In this document: in pieces, positions 12,955-23,909 of the stretch
How positions within the stretch are numbered: the first letter of the stretch is position 1
Layout of the letters: each line of letters opens with the position of its first letter
NCBI GenBank assembly: GCA_948567375.1
Contig: OX419759.1
Span: 24,095,493 to 24,159,492 of the forward strand
Length of the DNA: 64,000 nucleotides
Direction: 5' to 3'
Source: Lunularia cruciata
Taxonomy: Eukaryota; Streptophyta; Marchantiopsida; Lunulariales; Lunulariaceae
Translations under genes and position numbers: made by a program
The notes under the pieces: model-generated
Told to the model about the DNA's origin: nothing
Databases searched by the model: none
What the model saw: only the letters and a program-made list of their open reading frames with translations

Positions 12955-13074
12955 TGTCGTGCATATATACATCGCTACACAACATACATCGCTGTCAACA
13001 TCATACACTATAAAAGCACAACTCACACATAAGTCATACATAGACTCTAAAGTGCCACAATCGCCCCCCTAGCT
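12955..13074 (-). repeat. Extra copy of the LTR A tail plus polypurine tract
   Basis: About 105 bp at 12955-13060 repeat the last 89 bp of the element A LTR (12433-12521), with a 17-bp internal addition. They end, in - orientation, exactly at the LTR terminus GCACGACA, two bases (GC) before the full LTR begins. Upstream of the copy on the - strand is a purine run at 13061-13074 (AGCTAGGGGGGCGA), the likely polypurine tract. The tract and the LTR start are therefore separated by a duplicated LTR tail, which looks like a reverse-transcription or recombination error. Confidence 0.55.
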
Positions 13075-13231
13075 GGCGGTTAGGTCCCTCTAACTCCAGA
13101 TAGCCATCTACTCTAAGTATATGGTATACCCTCTAATGGGCAAAGATCAAGAGGCCGGGTGCTATGGAGCCCCATCGTTAGTCGCCTGTCTGCAATCTAT
13201 ACCATATAAAGAATGAACTAGCTATACGTCA

Positions 13232-13369
13232 AATACATCTAGGACATAACCACTGTCCCTGAGGAACCACCATGAGGGGAGGAGTCATACATGCCATATG
13301 CCATCCTCTCGAAAAGCTATCACACACTAACATAGTAGCAGCTCCACCAGAAGAGCCACATAACATACA
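13232..13369 (-). other. PHD-like finger at the C-terminus of element A integrase
   Basis: The last 45 residues read CMLC, then LVCDSFSRGWHMAC, then WLCPRC and a final Ile. PHD fingers bind two zinc ions with C4-H-C3 spacing and often read histone H3 tails. Here the fourth ligand is Phe (TTT) where Cys is expected (CDxCxRGWH), so this copy has lost one zinc ligand. Chromoviruses carry a chromodomain in the equivalent place. A PHD finger there suggests an analogous chromatin-targeting role, by inference. Confidence 0.75.
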
Positions 13370-16300
13370 CCTCAAGCCTGCACGTACAAGTGCCAAGCTT
13401 GGGTCCATAGTACCATCAATGTTTGGAAGGTGGCATGGCGCACAATTGCACACATGATCCTTCCAAACAACACCATCACGTCCTTCTAACACAAGGACTC
13501 CAGATGGCAAAACCTTGCGCACTCTCAAGATAGTGCGGCCTGTAGAAACATCAAGTGTCGTCGGTGATGTCTGCTGTAGATATACATAGTCGCCTGGATG
13601 AAATCGACGGATCGAGGGTCTATAACCTCCTCCTCGAATGGTAGCATAGCGTAAAGTATCTCTATGCTGAGCAATCGCCAAGTTCTCAAAGGCCATCGGC
13701 ATCACTCTCCAAAAGATCTCTGCCCATTGAGAACATGCGCTCATCCATACATCGGGGTCATCCAAGTCCAAAACTACAGTAGCATCTCGACGAATGGCTG
13801 CAGGTAAATCTGGATCTCGTCCATAGAGTAGAAAGTATGGAGAGAAGGATGCTAAGGAGGCTTGCCGGCTGAACCGATAGCCCATGGCCAACCAAGGTAA
13901 CTGGAGATCCCAATCTCCCAAGTGGCCTCTCTGCAAACCATACTTTCGCAATCCTCTCTTCATCGTCTGAACCACTCTCTCTGCTAAGCCATCTGCCTCA
14001 GGGTGATCTCGGGATGTAGTACGATGATCAATCAAAGCCTTGTCACACAAGACCTGAAACTCTCCCAAGAACTCTGTACCCTGATCAGTCAAAACCTCAG
14101 CTGGTGCACCAAAATGACTAAGAACTCGATCCAGGAACGAGTAAGCTGTCCCTTCACTAGACTTGTAAGGAAGTGCCACCAACTCAATCCACTTGGAGAA
14201 GTGCTCCACCATCACCAAAACATACCGATGATGTCTCACAATCAGCGGTAAAGGTCCGGCGAAGTCCAAACTCCAACGGTAACCCAATCCCATGATAGGT
14301 AATGGGTGTAACTGTGGCGTAGGAGCATTGAATGATGCTCTAACTCGGTCACAAACCACACATCTGGCAACAAACTGCTGTACCTCGGTCTGCATACCGC
14401 GCCACCAATAATGACTCTGGAGTAAGCTATATGTACGCTTTACTCCAAAATGTCCTAGCTCCTCATGAGCATGACGGACCAACTGTGGTCTCTGTGATAG
14501 AAGTGGTACTACTCGCACTCTACCATCCTCCCATACACGCAAAAGGTGTCTACCCTCCAATCTGAACCATCTGGCTCGCTGAAGAACACGGTCTCTCTCC
14601 TTGGCCCCAACTGTGCCACCCACAACACCAGTGCAAAGATAGTCCATCACTAAGACATCATCATGAATGTCTTGCTGAACTGTACCAATATCTTCACTCT
14701 CTGGATCTGTGACCTCAATAACTCCTCCTGTATGCGTTGAGAGAGATACCACCAAAGTCTCTGCAAATATACACAGAAAGGCCAATGCATGCCAACCTGG
14801 CACCATCTCCTCATCTGTCTCACCATGCCAACGTGCTCCGGTCTGATCCTGCTGGCTAGGACATGGGTTTCTACTCAACCCGTCTGCATCACGGTTCACC
14901 ACTCCAGGTCTGTGAACAACCGTGAAATCATACTCCTGTAAAATCAGAGCCCATCGTGCAAGCTTCCCTGAAAGCTTGTCGGACTCCATCAACCACTTCA
15001 GCGGCTGATGATCAGTGATGAGAGTGAAGGGGTTACCAAATAGGTAACATCGGAAATATGCTACTGCCCAAACTGCTGCCAAGCACTCTCCCTCATATGA
15101 ACTATACTTTGCCTCCGCTGAATTGTTGGAGCGACTAGCATAGGCCACCACAAACTCCTTCTCCTCATCATCATGCTGGGTGAGCACTGCTCCAAGCCCC
15201 AACATACTCCAATCAGTGTGAACCTGAAATGGTCGTCCCCTGATCGGTCTCCTCAAAATAGGAGCAGATATCAACCTCTCCTTGAGCTCTACAAAAGCTC
15301 TCTCCTGCTCATCTCCCCAACACCACTCCTGTGTAAGCTTGGTCAGCTTCGTCAAGGCCTTGGCAATGGCACTAAATCCTCTAACATAGCGGCGATAGAA
15401 GTTTGCCAACCCAAGGAATGCTCGCACTCTGATCACATCCGTAGGCCGAGGAATACATGCAATAGCCTCCACCTTGGTCTGCTGAACACCAAGTCCTCCG
15501 GGGTAGATAGTGTGACCCAAATACTCAACCTGCTCGTGGAAGAACCTACACTTCCCAGGATGTAGTTTGAGTCCATGAGATCTCAACCTCTCAAACACCT
15601 CCAACAACTGTCTCTCATGCTCCTCCACAGTAGTGCTATACACCAAAATGTCATCAATATAGAACCGAGCAAAATCCAGTCCAGCTAGGATCCTATCCAT
15701 GACCCTCTGGAACTCAGCAGGAGCATTCTTCAACCCAAATGGTAAGAATCTCCACTGATATAACACATCCTTGCCGTGAGGATCAATAGCCCAAAATGTT
15801 GTCTTGGACTTATCCTCCTCCCTGATCGGCAACTGATGATATCCCGCTCAAAGATCCAAAGTACTGAAGACCTTTGCATGCCCAATCGCATCAAAAATCT
15901 CCTCCGGTGTAGGCATGGCATACCGATCAGCCCTGGTCTGTCGGTTGATAGGACGGTAATCTCCACACATCCGCCTATCTGTATAGTTGCCATGCATATC
16001 CTTCTTGGCTGGCATCACTGTCGCTGATGCATACTCTCCATGTGAAATCTCCACCAAACCAGCCTCAAAAAGGTCACTACTCCGGCTCTGAATCAATGTC
16101 CTCTCCATCTCACTATATCGATAAGGACGTCGGAAAACAGGTGTGTCGCTAGTCAGCTCAATCCGTATACCAGGTCCCTTCAGAGCACCCAAATCCTTCA
16201 TACTGAAGGCAAAACAACTCGTGTGACTCCTCAAGAACCTCCAAACCCTCCGTCTTTCCTCTCCAGTAAGCTTGGGTCCAAGATCTGGCTCCCAAGTATC

Positions 16301-16672
16301 CTCTGTAACTGTAGTAGGAGTGGAAGACGTACTGACTGGCTGCTACACTGGGCCCTTGGGAGCAATGGTGTCATGCTCCCGACCACTAGAGGTCCCAACC
16401 TCTGTGTGAAAAACTCCCTCCACTCTGGCTGCAAGCTCCATACGTCCTCTGGCTGCATCCCATGTGGACCAAGGGTGTAATCCAAGTAGCCCACGCTCAC
16501 CTGGATGGACTCCAAGTAGACCACTCTCCCTAGTAGCTACTAGATGTGTCCCAAGAATACCATGTCCACTCGGTCCATGGCCCCCAGCATGTGCCTGAAT
16601 CGTCTCGATAGGCACAGGGCTCACAAGTGTCCGAGTGGTGATGCCTATCAAGCGCATCCTACGCTGCTCTGC

Positions 16673-17629
16673 CAAACCAAGGCTCACAATCCAGGTCAAA
16701 CAGTTCAGGTCCATAGCCTGACCTAACACCTGACGCCTGGATGCCTCTGACACTACTGGAACAGCGGTAATACCGGTGTGAAAACCCATCGCCCGCTCTC
16801 TCTCATCAGCATTGGGCTCCACCAACTGCTGTAACTGTGAGTCCCAAACAAGTCCAGGTCCTCCTTCTCGAAAAGCATGAGAGCCTGGGAAACTCATGAG
16901 TGTGGGAAATGCAGCTCTAGGCTGTCCAACTAGGTTCACCACTGCCATGGGTGACCTATCAGCCACTACCACTGTCTGAGACTAACGCCCAACATCCAAG
17001 ATATCATCAACAAGAATGTGGTCTAGTCGCTGAATCCCATCATAAGCACGATGTAGAACCTCTCTGGGTAAGAGGTTTGTCCACCAAAGACGAAGATGAT
17101 GAGCCCGTGATCCCACTCTGGCTACATCTAACAATACAGCAAGTCCCATCCATGAATGGACCTGATGTGTACTCGCCACCACTCTAGTGCAAGAATCACC
17201 CATCAATGGAACGTTCTCCAAAAGGTAAGCTGGAGAAACAGACTGATGAACCTGGAGATGTCGTAGTATCCGTAACATCTCCCAAAACACACCAGAACGA
17301 GGATCCTGAAGACCCAAACCGCGGCCCGCACGTGTATGTCCCTGACATGGCCATCCAGAAATCACCAAGTGAATAGGCCCATGTCTCTCTAGGTCATGCG
17401 CCCCCAATAAGGAAATGTCTCCTGGTAAGGCCTTCTGGTAACCTCTGACTGCTGACATCGGTAATAACTCCGGATACCGATAGGCCAAGTGTGCCACATG
17501 ATGTAGAGAGACTCGCCTAGCAGTCTCATCTCTCTCTACATACAAGTACCTCTGTACTCGGATACCCGCTTGTAACACCGCAGCTAGTCCGGTGCTGATC
17601 CCACCAAACAACTCTAATAGACATATCCC
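16673..17629 (-). other. DNMT3-like cytosine-5 methyltransferase domain inside element A pol
   Basis: C5-methyltransferases transfer a methyl group from S-adenosylmethionine to cytosine through a catalytic Cys. The motifs appear in order. Motif I is LLELFGGISTGL. A YLYVERDETA stretch sits at the motif II position. Motif IV is SGWPCQG, with the catalytic Cys codon at 17347-17345. Motif VI is LLENVP. The motif VIII region is SRAHHLRLWWTN. Next comes a TAG at 16984, then in the same frame a motif IX-like FREGGPGLVWD, an ERERAMGFHTG block, and motif X RRQVLGQAMDLN. The ordering without permutation, FGGISTGL, and the AHHLRLWWTN block resemble DNMT3 rather than MET1 or CMT. The domain lies between protease and RT. 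It has no ADD or PWWP domain next to it. Confidence 0.8.
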
Positions 17630-20600
17630 CTCTACTGGATACTGCCAAGCAATGAGTGTGGTATCCAGAGGTGTCAAAGCAATCGCCTCTGGAGGCTCAT
17701 CCTCACACTCATCCCCTGATGGTACGAAGGCTCCACTCCAAGCCTGCTGCACCAACTGATCTGCATGCTGCTCCAATGCCTCCTCTGAACTCCACAATGG
17801 AACATCCAAGGTGGATGGAACAATCCCACTCGTACTCCAAAGTCGAGTGATCTCCTCTGGTACTAGAGTATCCTCTGCATGGGCGTTCCCCTCCAACAAG
17901 TCACCAGGCCAAGTAACTGCACCGTTGAAAGCCAAAACTGATGCTGCCATGGTCCCGGACTGTAGTGAGCCAAGACTGCCACTACTAAAGCGTACTGGTA
18001 GGCGACATACCCGTCCCTCACCAGACTGCCAACCAGGTCTATAAGAGGCTGTCTCCTCCCAATAGTCAATACTGAAACCCATAGGGTATAACACTGCTCC
18101 CCCAACTAGCACATCATATGACTCAGCTATCATCGCAATAGCCTGAGCTCTCACCACTGAGCTATCAGTCGGATGACCAGGCTGAACCTGGACAACAAGC
18201 TCTCCACGTGTGATGTATTGTGTCGAACCACCACCTAGAGATGTCTGGATCTGAAATGGACACCTCTCCACATTGGTCTTCCGTAACTCCAGACCAACAA
18301 CTGCAGCCTTCCCCAACATAAGGGGCTACGCACCAGAGTCTAACAAGACTCTCTGTGGTGTATAGACCTTCCCTGAAGGTCCCACCAAACGAAAGATCCC
18401 CCTCTGGTTATCCAATAGGACAACACCAGGTGTAAACCGTGCTCTCTCAAAGGCCGGTCTAGCTGGCAACTCCTCCAGTCTAGCCGCTGCTGCCTGCCAT
18501 AAACCACTGGTCGCTGAACGGATCCCATGCTCCTCAACCAAGTCAGCTCCACTACCAACCACCTCTGCTCTAGTAGTAGGAACTGCACCATCCCTACTCT
18601 CACACAACGTGGCAGCCAACCGGAACACTGGGGCTGGGTCAACTCCCAATGTAAACATGTCACTGGCTGAAAATAAAGGATGCCGCATAATCAGCTGAGC
18701 CGCCCCCAACATCATGCTAGACTCAGTCTGTGTAGTAGCAGGTGGCTGACTAGCAGGTAGTCCATCATGTACTCCATCACCACCTACCACACCTGCAGTG
18801 GGACGTCTAGGAACCATGGATGTCGTCTGCAATGCCTCAGATAGAGTGAAAGACTGGGGAAGTCTGACCTGTCTCCCAACCTCTCCTCTCTGTGGGTCCA
18901 ACTCCACTGATGCTCCTCTAGGCTCTGGAGCACGTACTGCACTCCTAGTCATTGCTGCCAATGCATCCACCTGTGCTGCTCCGCACATGAAGTCCAAAGC
19001 ATCTCTATCACCAGCATATGAGGTGGAAGCCTCAGCACCCGAATCTGATCTCCTCTGAGCAATAGCCATACTAGCCAATCTCTGCTCCAACTGCTCAATC
19101 CAAGTAGCCATAGCTGTGTCAGAAGTAAGGGCAGGTACCGCACTCCTACTAGGTGTAGATCCTCTACCACCACCTCTACCACCTCATCCTCCATGAACTG
19201 GAGCTCCTCTACTACCTGCCATAGCAGCCCTACCACTCCGTAACTCCGGGTGTAGGTCAAAACACCGGTCACTAGTATGACCAAATCTATGGCAGTGCTC
19301 ACACTGCCTCTGTGCTGGCTGTGATGCACCAGAGGTATCAGGTCCGCTGCCCTGAGTACACTCTCTCCTATGGTGAGGTCCACCACAAGTCCAACAAGCA
19401 ACACCACCACTCACTGGCTGCTGCTGACCCAAAAATGAGGGTAAGGGTCTAACTCCACTAGGCCCTCCACTCGCTCCATAGGATCTGGGCTGTCCACCCT
19501 GTCCTCGAAAACCAACTGGGCGTGGTGCACTCTGCTGCACTCTAGAAGAAGTCACAACCGTGGATGAGGTCTCTCTACCAAATCCAGCTGTCACCACTCT
19601 CTCCTCCACCATGTTGAGCTCAATACGCTCAGCCAAACCAAAGACTACTGCCAAAGTGGGCAAAGTAGCCTGCAACAACATAGCATCACGAACTCTACGT
19701 CGCAACTCCATGTCCAGTATCCCATACCAAAACTGGACTGCTTGGGCCTCAGTAACTCCCTGAGTGAAACTGATCAGCCGCCTCATGCGAGTGTATGCCT
19801 CACGTAGGCTCTCTCCAGCCTTCCGCTGGAACTCTTGCAAGCTCCTCAGCTTGTCAGTCCGCACTCCCTGGTAGTTCTGCCTCAAACATAGGAAGAACTC
19901 CACCATAGGGTTAAACCCCGGTACCACACCACCTCCTGCAGCGGTACCTCCACTCGTAGTAGCACTATCTCCAGCTAGTGCACCTCCACTAGCTCCACCA
20001 ACACTACTCGAGCTAGAACTCGTAGGTACAGCCGACCTACTCCTGGCCATCGAACCTGAAGTGATGGAGACATAGTGTGGAGACCAATACTGTCTCCATA
20101 ACTCAATCTCCTCCAAATGAGCTCTCCTAAACTCATGGTAGTCGTCCATCGGTGGACCCTCCAAGTGCTGAAACAACCCCTTCCATGCCATGAAGAGTGT
20201 GAACAAAGTCGGGTTCCGCATCTGCTGCAGAGCACACCAACTATCGAACTCTTGGATGAAATCATCCAACTCAATAGTACCCACTATAATAGAGTAACGC
20301 CTAGGGCCTTTGGAGGCCCCATAAATCTCGTCCATGTCCCACAACAACGGTGCGGACACACCAAGTGCACTCTCAACTGAATCAGCTCCTGTGTCAAACT
20401 CCAACTCAGAGTCAATCTCCTCCCTCACTGGGACCTGAGATACAGGCTGATACCGAGCACCACTCCGAGTAAACCCACTGCGTACTGCAGGGCTAACTCC
20501 TCTGGAATCTCCAAAGAACTCCGTCGTGACCACGTAACTGCAACAGCAAACCCGAACCACCAACTGCAACCGCAAGTCGCAACTGCAAGTGCCCCACCAA

Positions 20601-20641
20601 GTGCCAACACCAACTAGACACCACCCACTAATGTAACTCTA

Positions 20642-21390
20642 ACCGAGATAACTACACTAGAGGAAGGGCAACCTGTAACCTGCTATCATAACACGCACTC
20701 TCACGGTCTGCAGGTCATCACTTCTTGCCTCACCGGAAAGAAACAAAGGTAGTCTGACTGGTCATCACTCCAGCCTCACCACCGAGAGCACACCAGAGCA
20801 CCAACGCTCAAAAGTCAAGGCACCTCACACAAACGTGGTGCACAAACAGGAAGTAGAGAATGGAGGGGATCCAATCACAAGAAATCTAAACAAAAACCCT
20901 CCATCTCATAACACAACACGGGACTGACTCTGCCACCATTTGGCATTTGACATAAGAGTGGTTCGTATCTAAGTCCTAAGCTACCAGGATCACCAAGAAT
21001 GGGATCAAACTGCCTCTCCTAGCCAAAGCTACATGTGTATAGATAACAGTGGCACAATCACTATGACAACAAGTGAGGGTGGACCAGTTGGCTAGGGCAC
21101 CAGTCTAGGAACAAGAGATCTAGGGGTCAAACCCTGTTGCGCACAATCTAGCAAGAAAGGCAGATTTTGCCAACCAATGACCAAGATCTACACTAAACTA
21201 GCTAGCCTCACGCCAACAAGCTAGCTTGCTGGCCCTTCTGGCCCTTCTAGGCCTTCGTAGCCTCTCATAGCCCACAGCCCTATGCCTCGAAGCCTCTAAA
21301 AGCCAAATGAGGCCCTTCTTGTTGCCACTTCGAACCTCCTCCAAAATTGGCGAAACTTCTCCAAATCTACGAAACTCCTCAAAACTAGCG
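20642..21390 (-). other. Leader of element A, truncated
   Basis: No gene is seen. The interval lies between the gag frame and the deletion junction with element B. Around 21075-21140 (+ strand) there is a tRNA-like piece: GGCTAGGGCACC resembles a box A and GGGTCAAACCC is close to a box B. I see no convincing tRNA fold. A TGGTGGCAGAG on the - strand at about 20940 could be mistaken for a primer site, but no LTR end matching the 3' LTR lies beside it. Confidence 0.4.
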
Positions 21391-22370
21391 TATTCACATG
21401 GACCGGACTGAGAGTTCCTAGAATGGAGTTTTCCTCAACTCTAGTCACAATTCATAACACAATCCGCTTCTAAGATTTATCATTCATAGGAGTTTCAACA
21501 ACAACGTTCACAAGGTTGGATAAGTCAAATAGTTCTAGTCAAGACAATGCCTACCCTAAGGTTGCAACTGATCATCAACTCAGCCGGCAGTTCACATATA
21601 TTCTGTCCGGCAGCAGGCAAGGCAATTCACCCTCCGAACCTCTTCATTCTCCTATGCCCTGTTTTGCATATCAGATTCACTCCATTCAGACAGGCCAACC
21701 AACTTCAAATCTTTCTTGCCTTTGTTCCAGATGAGCTGAGCCACCCTGAAATTCTCCTCCTTTTCTTCCTGACTAGCTCCTATCACTGCCTGTTCAGTCA
21801 CTCTTCACATCTTCCCAAAAAAAATTATATCTTTCTTCTTCGCTCCTATCCTCACCTTCGGGAGATTATCCTTTGGCAACTTCTGCAGCAAATCCCCTTC
21901 AGACCTGCGAAAATTCCTCTCCAATTCTGTCCCTCAACACTCTATCAACATTTTCACATTGAAATCTCTCTTCCTCAGTCTTGTTCTCACCTTCGTGAGA
22001 GTTTCTTTTGCTACTCTTGCAGCCTGCCCTTCAGACCTGCAAAAATTCTCTTTCCAATTCTGTCCCTCAACACTCTATCAACATTTTCACACATAAATCC
22101 CTCTTCCTCAGTCCTGTTCTCACCTTTGTGAGAGTTTCTTTTGCTACTCCTGCAGCCTGCCCTTCAGACCTGCGAAAATTGCCCTTCTGTCCAAGCACTT
22201 CCTCTCCTGCACATTTGTTCATTCCTTCAAGAAGAAACCTTTCTCTCCCCTGCACTCTCAAGTCCCTAACAGTACCTGCTAAAATTGTCTTCTTGCAACC
22301 TCACCAACCACTTCACATTGCTGCAAAATTTGTCTTCGTGCAGCCCTCACAAACCCCTTTACAGTCCTGC

Positions 22371-22925
22371 AAAAATTGCCTTCTTGAAACACTTTCTGCC
22401 CTGCACTTTCAAGCCCTCACATTCCTGCGAAAATTGCCTTCATACACCTCACCAAAACCCATCACAGTCCTGCGAAAATTGCCTTCTTGAAACACTTTCT
22501 GCCCTGCACTTTCAAGCCCTCACATTCCTGCGAAAATTGCCTTCATGCACCTCACCAAAACCCATCACAGTCCTGCGAAAATTGCCTTCTTGAAACACTT
22601 TCTGCCCTGCACTTTCAAGCCCTCACATTCCTGCAAAATTTGCCTTCATGCACCTCACCAAAACCCATCACAGTCCTGCGAAAATTGCCTTCATGAAAAC
22701 ACTTTCTGCCCTGCACTTTCAAGCCCTCATATTCCTGCGAAAATTGCCTTCATGCACCTCACCAAAACCCATCACAGTCCTGCAAAAATTGCCTTCATGA
22801 AAACACTTTCTGCCCTGCACTTTCAAGCCCTCACATTCCTGCGAAAATTGCCTTCATGCACCTCACCAAAACCCATCACAGTCCTGCAAAAATTGCCTTC
22901 ATGAAAACACTTTCTACCCTGCACT
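22371..22925. repeat. 103-bp tandem array in element B LTR
   Basis: The unit of about 103 bp contains CCTGCGAAAATTGCC, CACCTCACCAAAACCC and CACTTTCTGCCCTGCAC. It is repeated about five times, and the start CCCTCAC recurs at 22414, 22517 and 22620. The corresponding array in the other LTR (about 31187-31740) differs in detail and contains small deletions. Confidence 0.85.
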
Positions 22926-23115
22926 TTCACATTTCAAAAATTCCTCTCCTGGTCCAAGCACAGTCCTGCACTCTCACATTTCAGAATTCCTCTCCTGGTC
23001 CAAACACAGCCTGCACTCTCAGATTTTGAAATTGCTCTCCTGGTCCAAGCACAGCCCTGCACTCTCACATTTCGAAATTGCTCTCCTGTCCAACTCAAAA
23101 TTCCTGGCCCTGATT

Positions 23116-23545
23116 GTTCCTCTTCCACCCTTCAGTTCTCGAGAAATTTTCTCCCCTGCACTCTCAAGCCCTCCTGTCCAACTCGAAAATCCTCTCCTGT
23201 GTGTGTTCCTCTTCTACCCTTCAGTTCTCAAGAAATTTTCTCCCCTGCACTCTCAAGCCCTCCTGTCCAACTCGAAAATCCTCTCCTGTGTGTGTTCCTC
23301 TTCCACCCTTCAGTTCTCGAGAAATTTTCTCCCCTGCACTCTCAAGCCCTCCTGTCCAACTCGAAAATCCTCTCCTGTGTGTGTTCCTCTTCCACCCTTC
23401 AGTTCTCGAGAAATTTTCTCCCCTGCACTCTCAAGCCCTCCTGTCCAACTCGAAAATCCTCTCCTGTGTGTGTTCCTCTTCCACCCTTCAGTTCTCGAGA
23501 AATTTTCTCCCCTGCACTCTCAAGCCCTCCTGTCCAACTCGAAAT
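23116..23545. repeat. 89-bp tandem array in element B LTR
   Basis: Five copies of an 89-bp unit occur, beginning at 23116, 23205, 23294, 23383 and 23472. Each holds GTTCCTCTTC, a TTCTCGAGAAATTTTC palindrome-like block and CTCCTGTCCAACTCG. The other LTR has the same array at about 31931-32360. Open frames through these repeats are by-products of the repeat, not genes. Confidence 0.9.
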
Positions 23546-23909
23546 TTATTTTTTTTTCTGATTTTTTTTTTCTGTCTCTAAAAAGCCTTCATGACTACTC
23601 CTTTCTTCTCCCAAAATTTTCTGCCACTCCTCTCGAAATCCTCTGCCAAACCCTCTCTAAATCTTTTGGCATTTTGTGAAAACCCTCAGCCCTTCTCTGT
23701 CTCCTCACTTTCTCCCAAAACAAGATAGCAAAACCACACCCGAGATATATTATCATAAATCCCTGTTCCTTACAACAAATAAAAGAGAAAAGAAAATTCA
23801 TCACACCAAAAGCCTCAAGGGTACACGTGGGCTATTTTCCCGACGACATCCACCCCCACCAATCCTGTGCAGCCACCGGTCTGCACCAGCAAGTCCAGAG
23901 TGATCAATA

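Larger units (their letters stand above)
13229..20575 (-). pseudogene. Element A gag-pol: Gag, protease, DNMT3-like methyltransferase, RT, RNase H, integrase, PHD-like finger
   Basis: One reading frame of about 2450 codons runs from 20575 to 13229 without a frameshift. It has five stops: TGA at 19186, TAG at 18328, TAG at 16984, TAG at 16345 and TGA at 15850 (first base, - strand). Domains in order: Gag core (20350-19600); two zinc knuckles (CWTCGGPHHRREC, CEHCHRFGHTSDRC); retropepsin with LLDSGA followed at once by a TAG; a spacer with Glu/Asp-rich patches; a cytosine methyltransferase (17629-16673); RT with FYIDDILVYS; RNase H (HTDWSMLGLG, SYEGECLAA, LITDHQPLKW); integrase zinc module (HEELGHFGVKRT, CVVCDRV); core with SLDFAGP, LTDQGTEFL and ADGLAERVV; then a PHD-like finger at the C-terminus. 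No in-frame ATG lies near the N-terminus, so the true start is unclear or lost. Catalytic residues of every enzyme are visible. Confidence 0.85.
21391..23848 (-). repeat. 3' LTR of element B, truncated
   Basis: It matches 30204-32663 almost exactly. It ends on its right side with CGACGACA, directly beside the polypurine tract. On its left it starts abruptly at TATTCACATGG, whereas the 5' LTR continues for another 418 bp to TGTCATGGGG. It contains two tandem arrays (22371-22925 and 23116-23545). Confidence 0.9.

Noticed and set aside
16934-17004. TAG after the methyltransferase motif VIII as the true end of a shorter pol product
   Set aside because: The next residues in the same frame supply motif IX-like and motif X blocks, so the domain clearly continues past the stop.
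13272-20380. Many + strand open frames opposite element A
   Set aside because: They are antisense shadows of the long gag-pol frame and show no family motifs.
20930-20965. TGGTGGCAGAG as primer-binding site with TGACATAAG as an LTR edge of element A
   Set aside because: No matching sequence exists in the 3' LTR of element A, and the flanking AATT duplication supports different termini; kept only as a possibility in the leader entry.
22008-23679. Several long open frames (100-217 codons) in the element B LTR arrays, and their twins at 30824-32494
   Set aside because: Their length comes from tandem repeats of 103 and 89 bp without stops; unit lengths are not multiples of three, composition is low-complexity, and they are shadows of LTR sequence.
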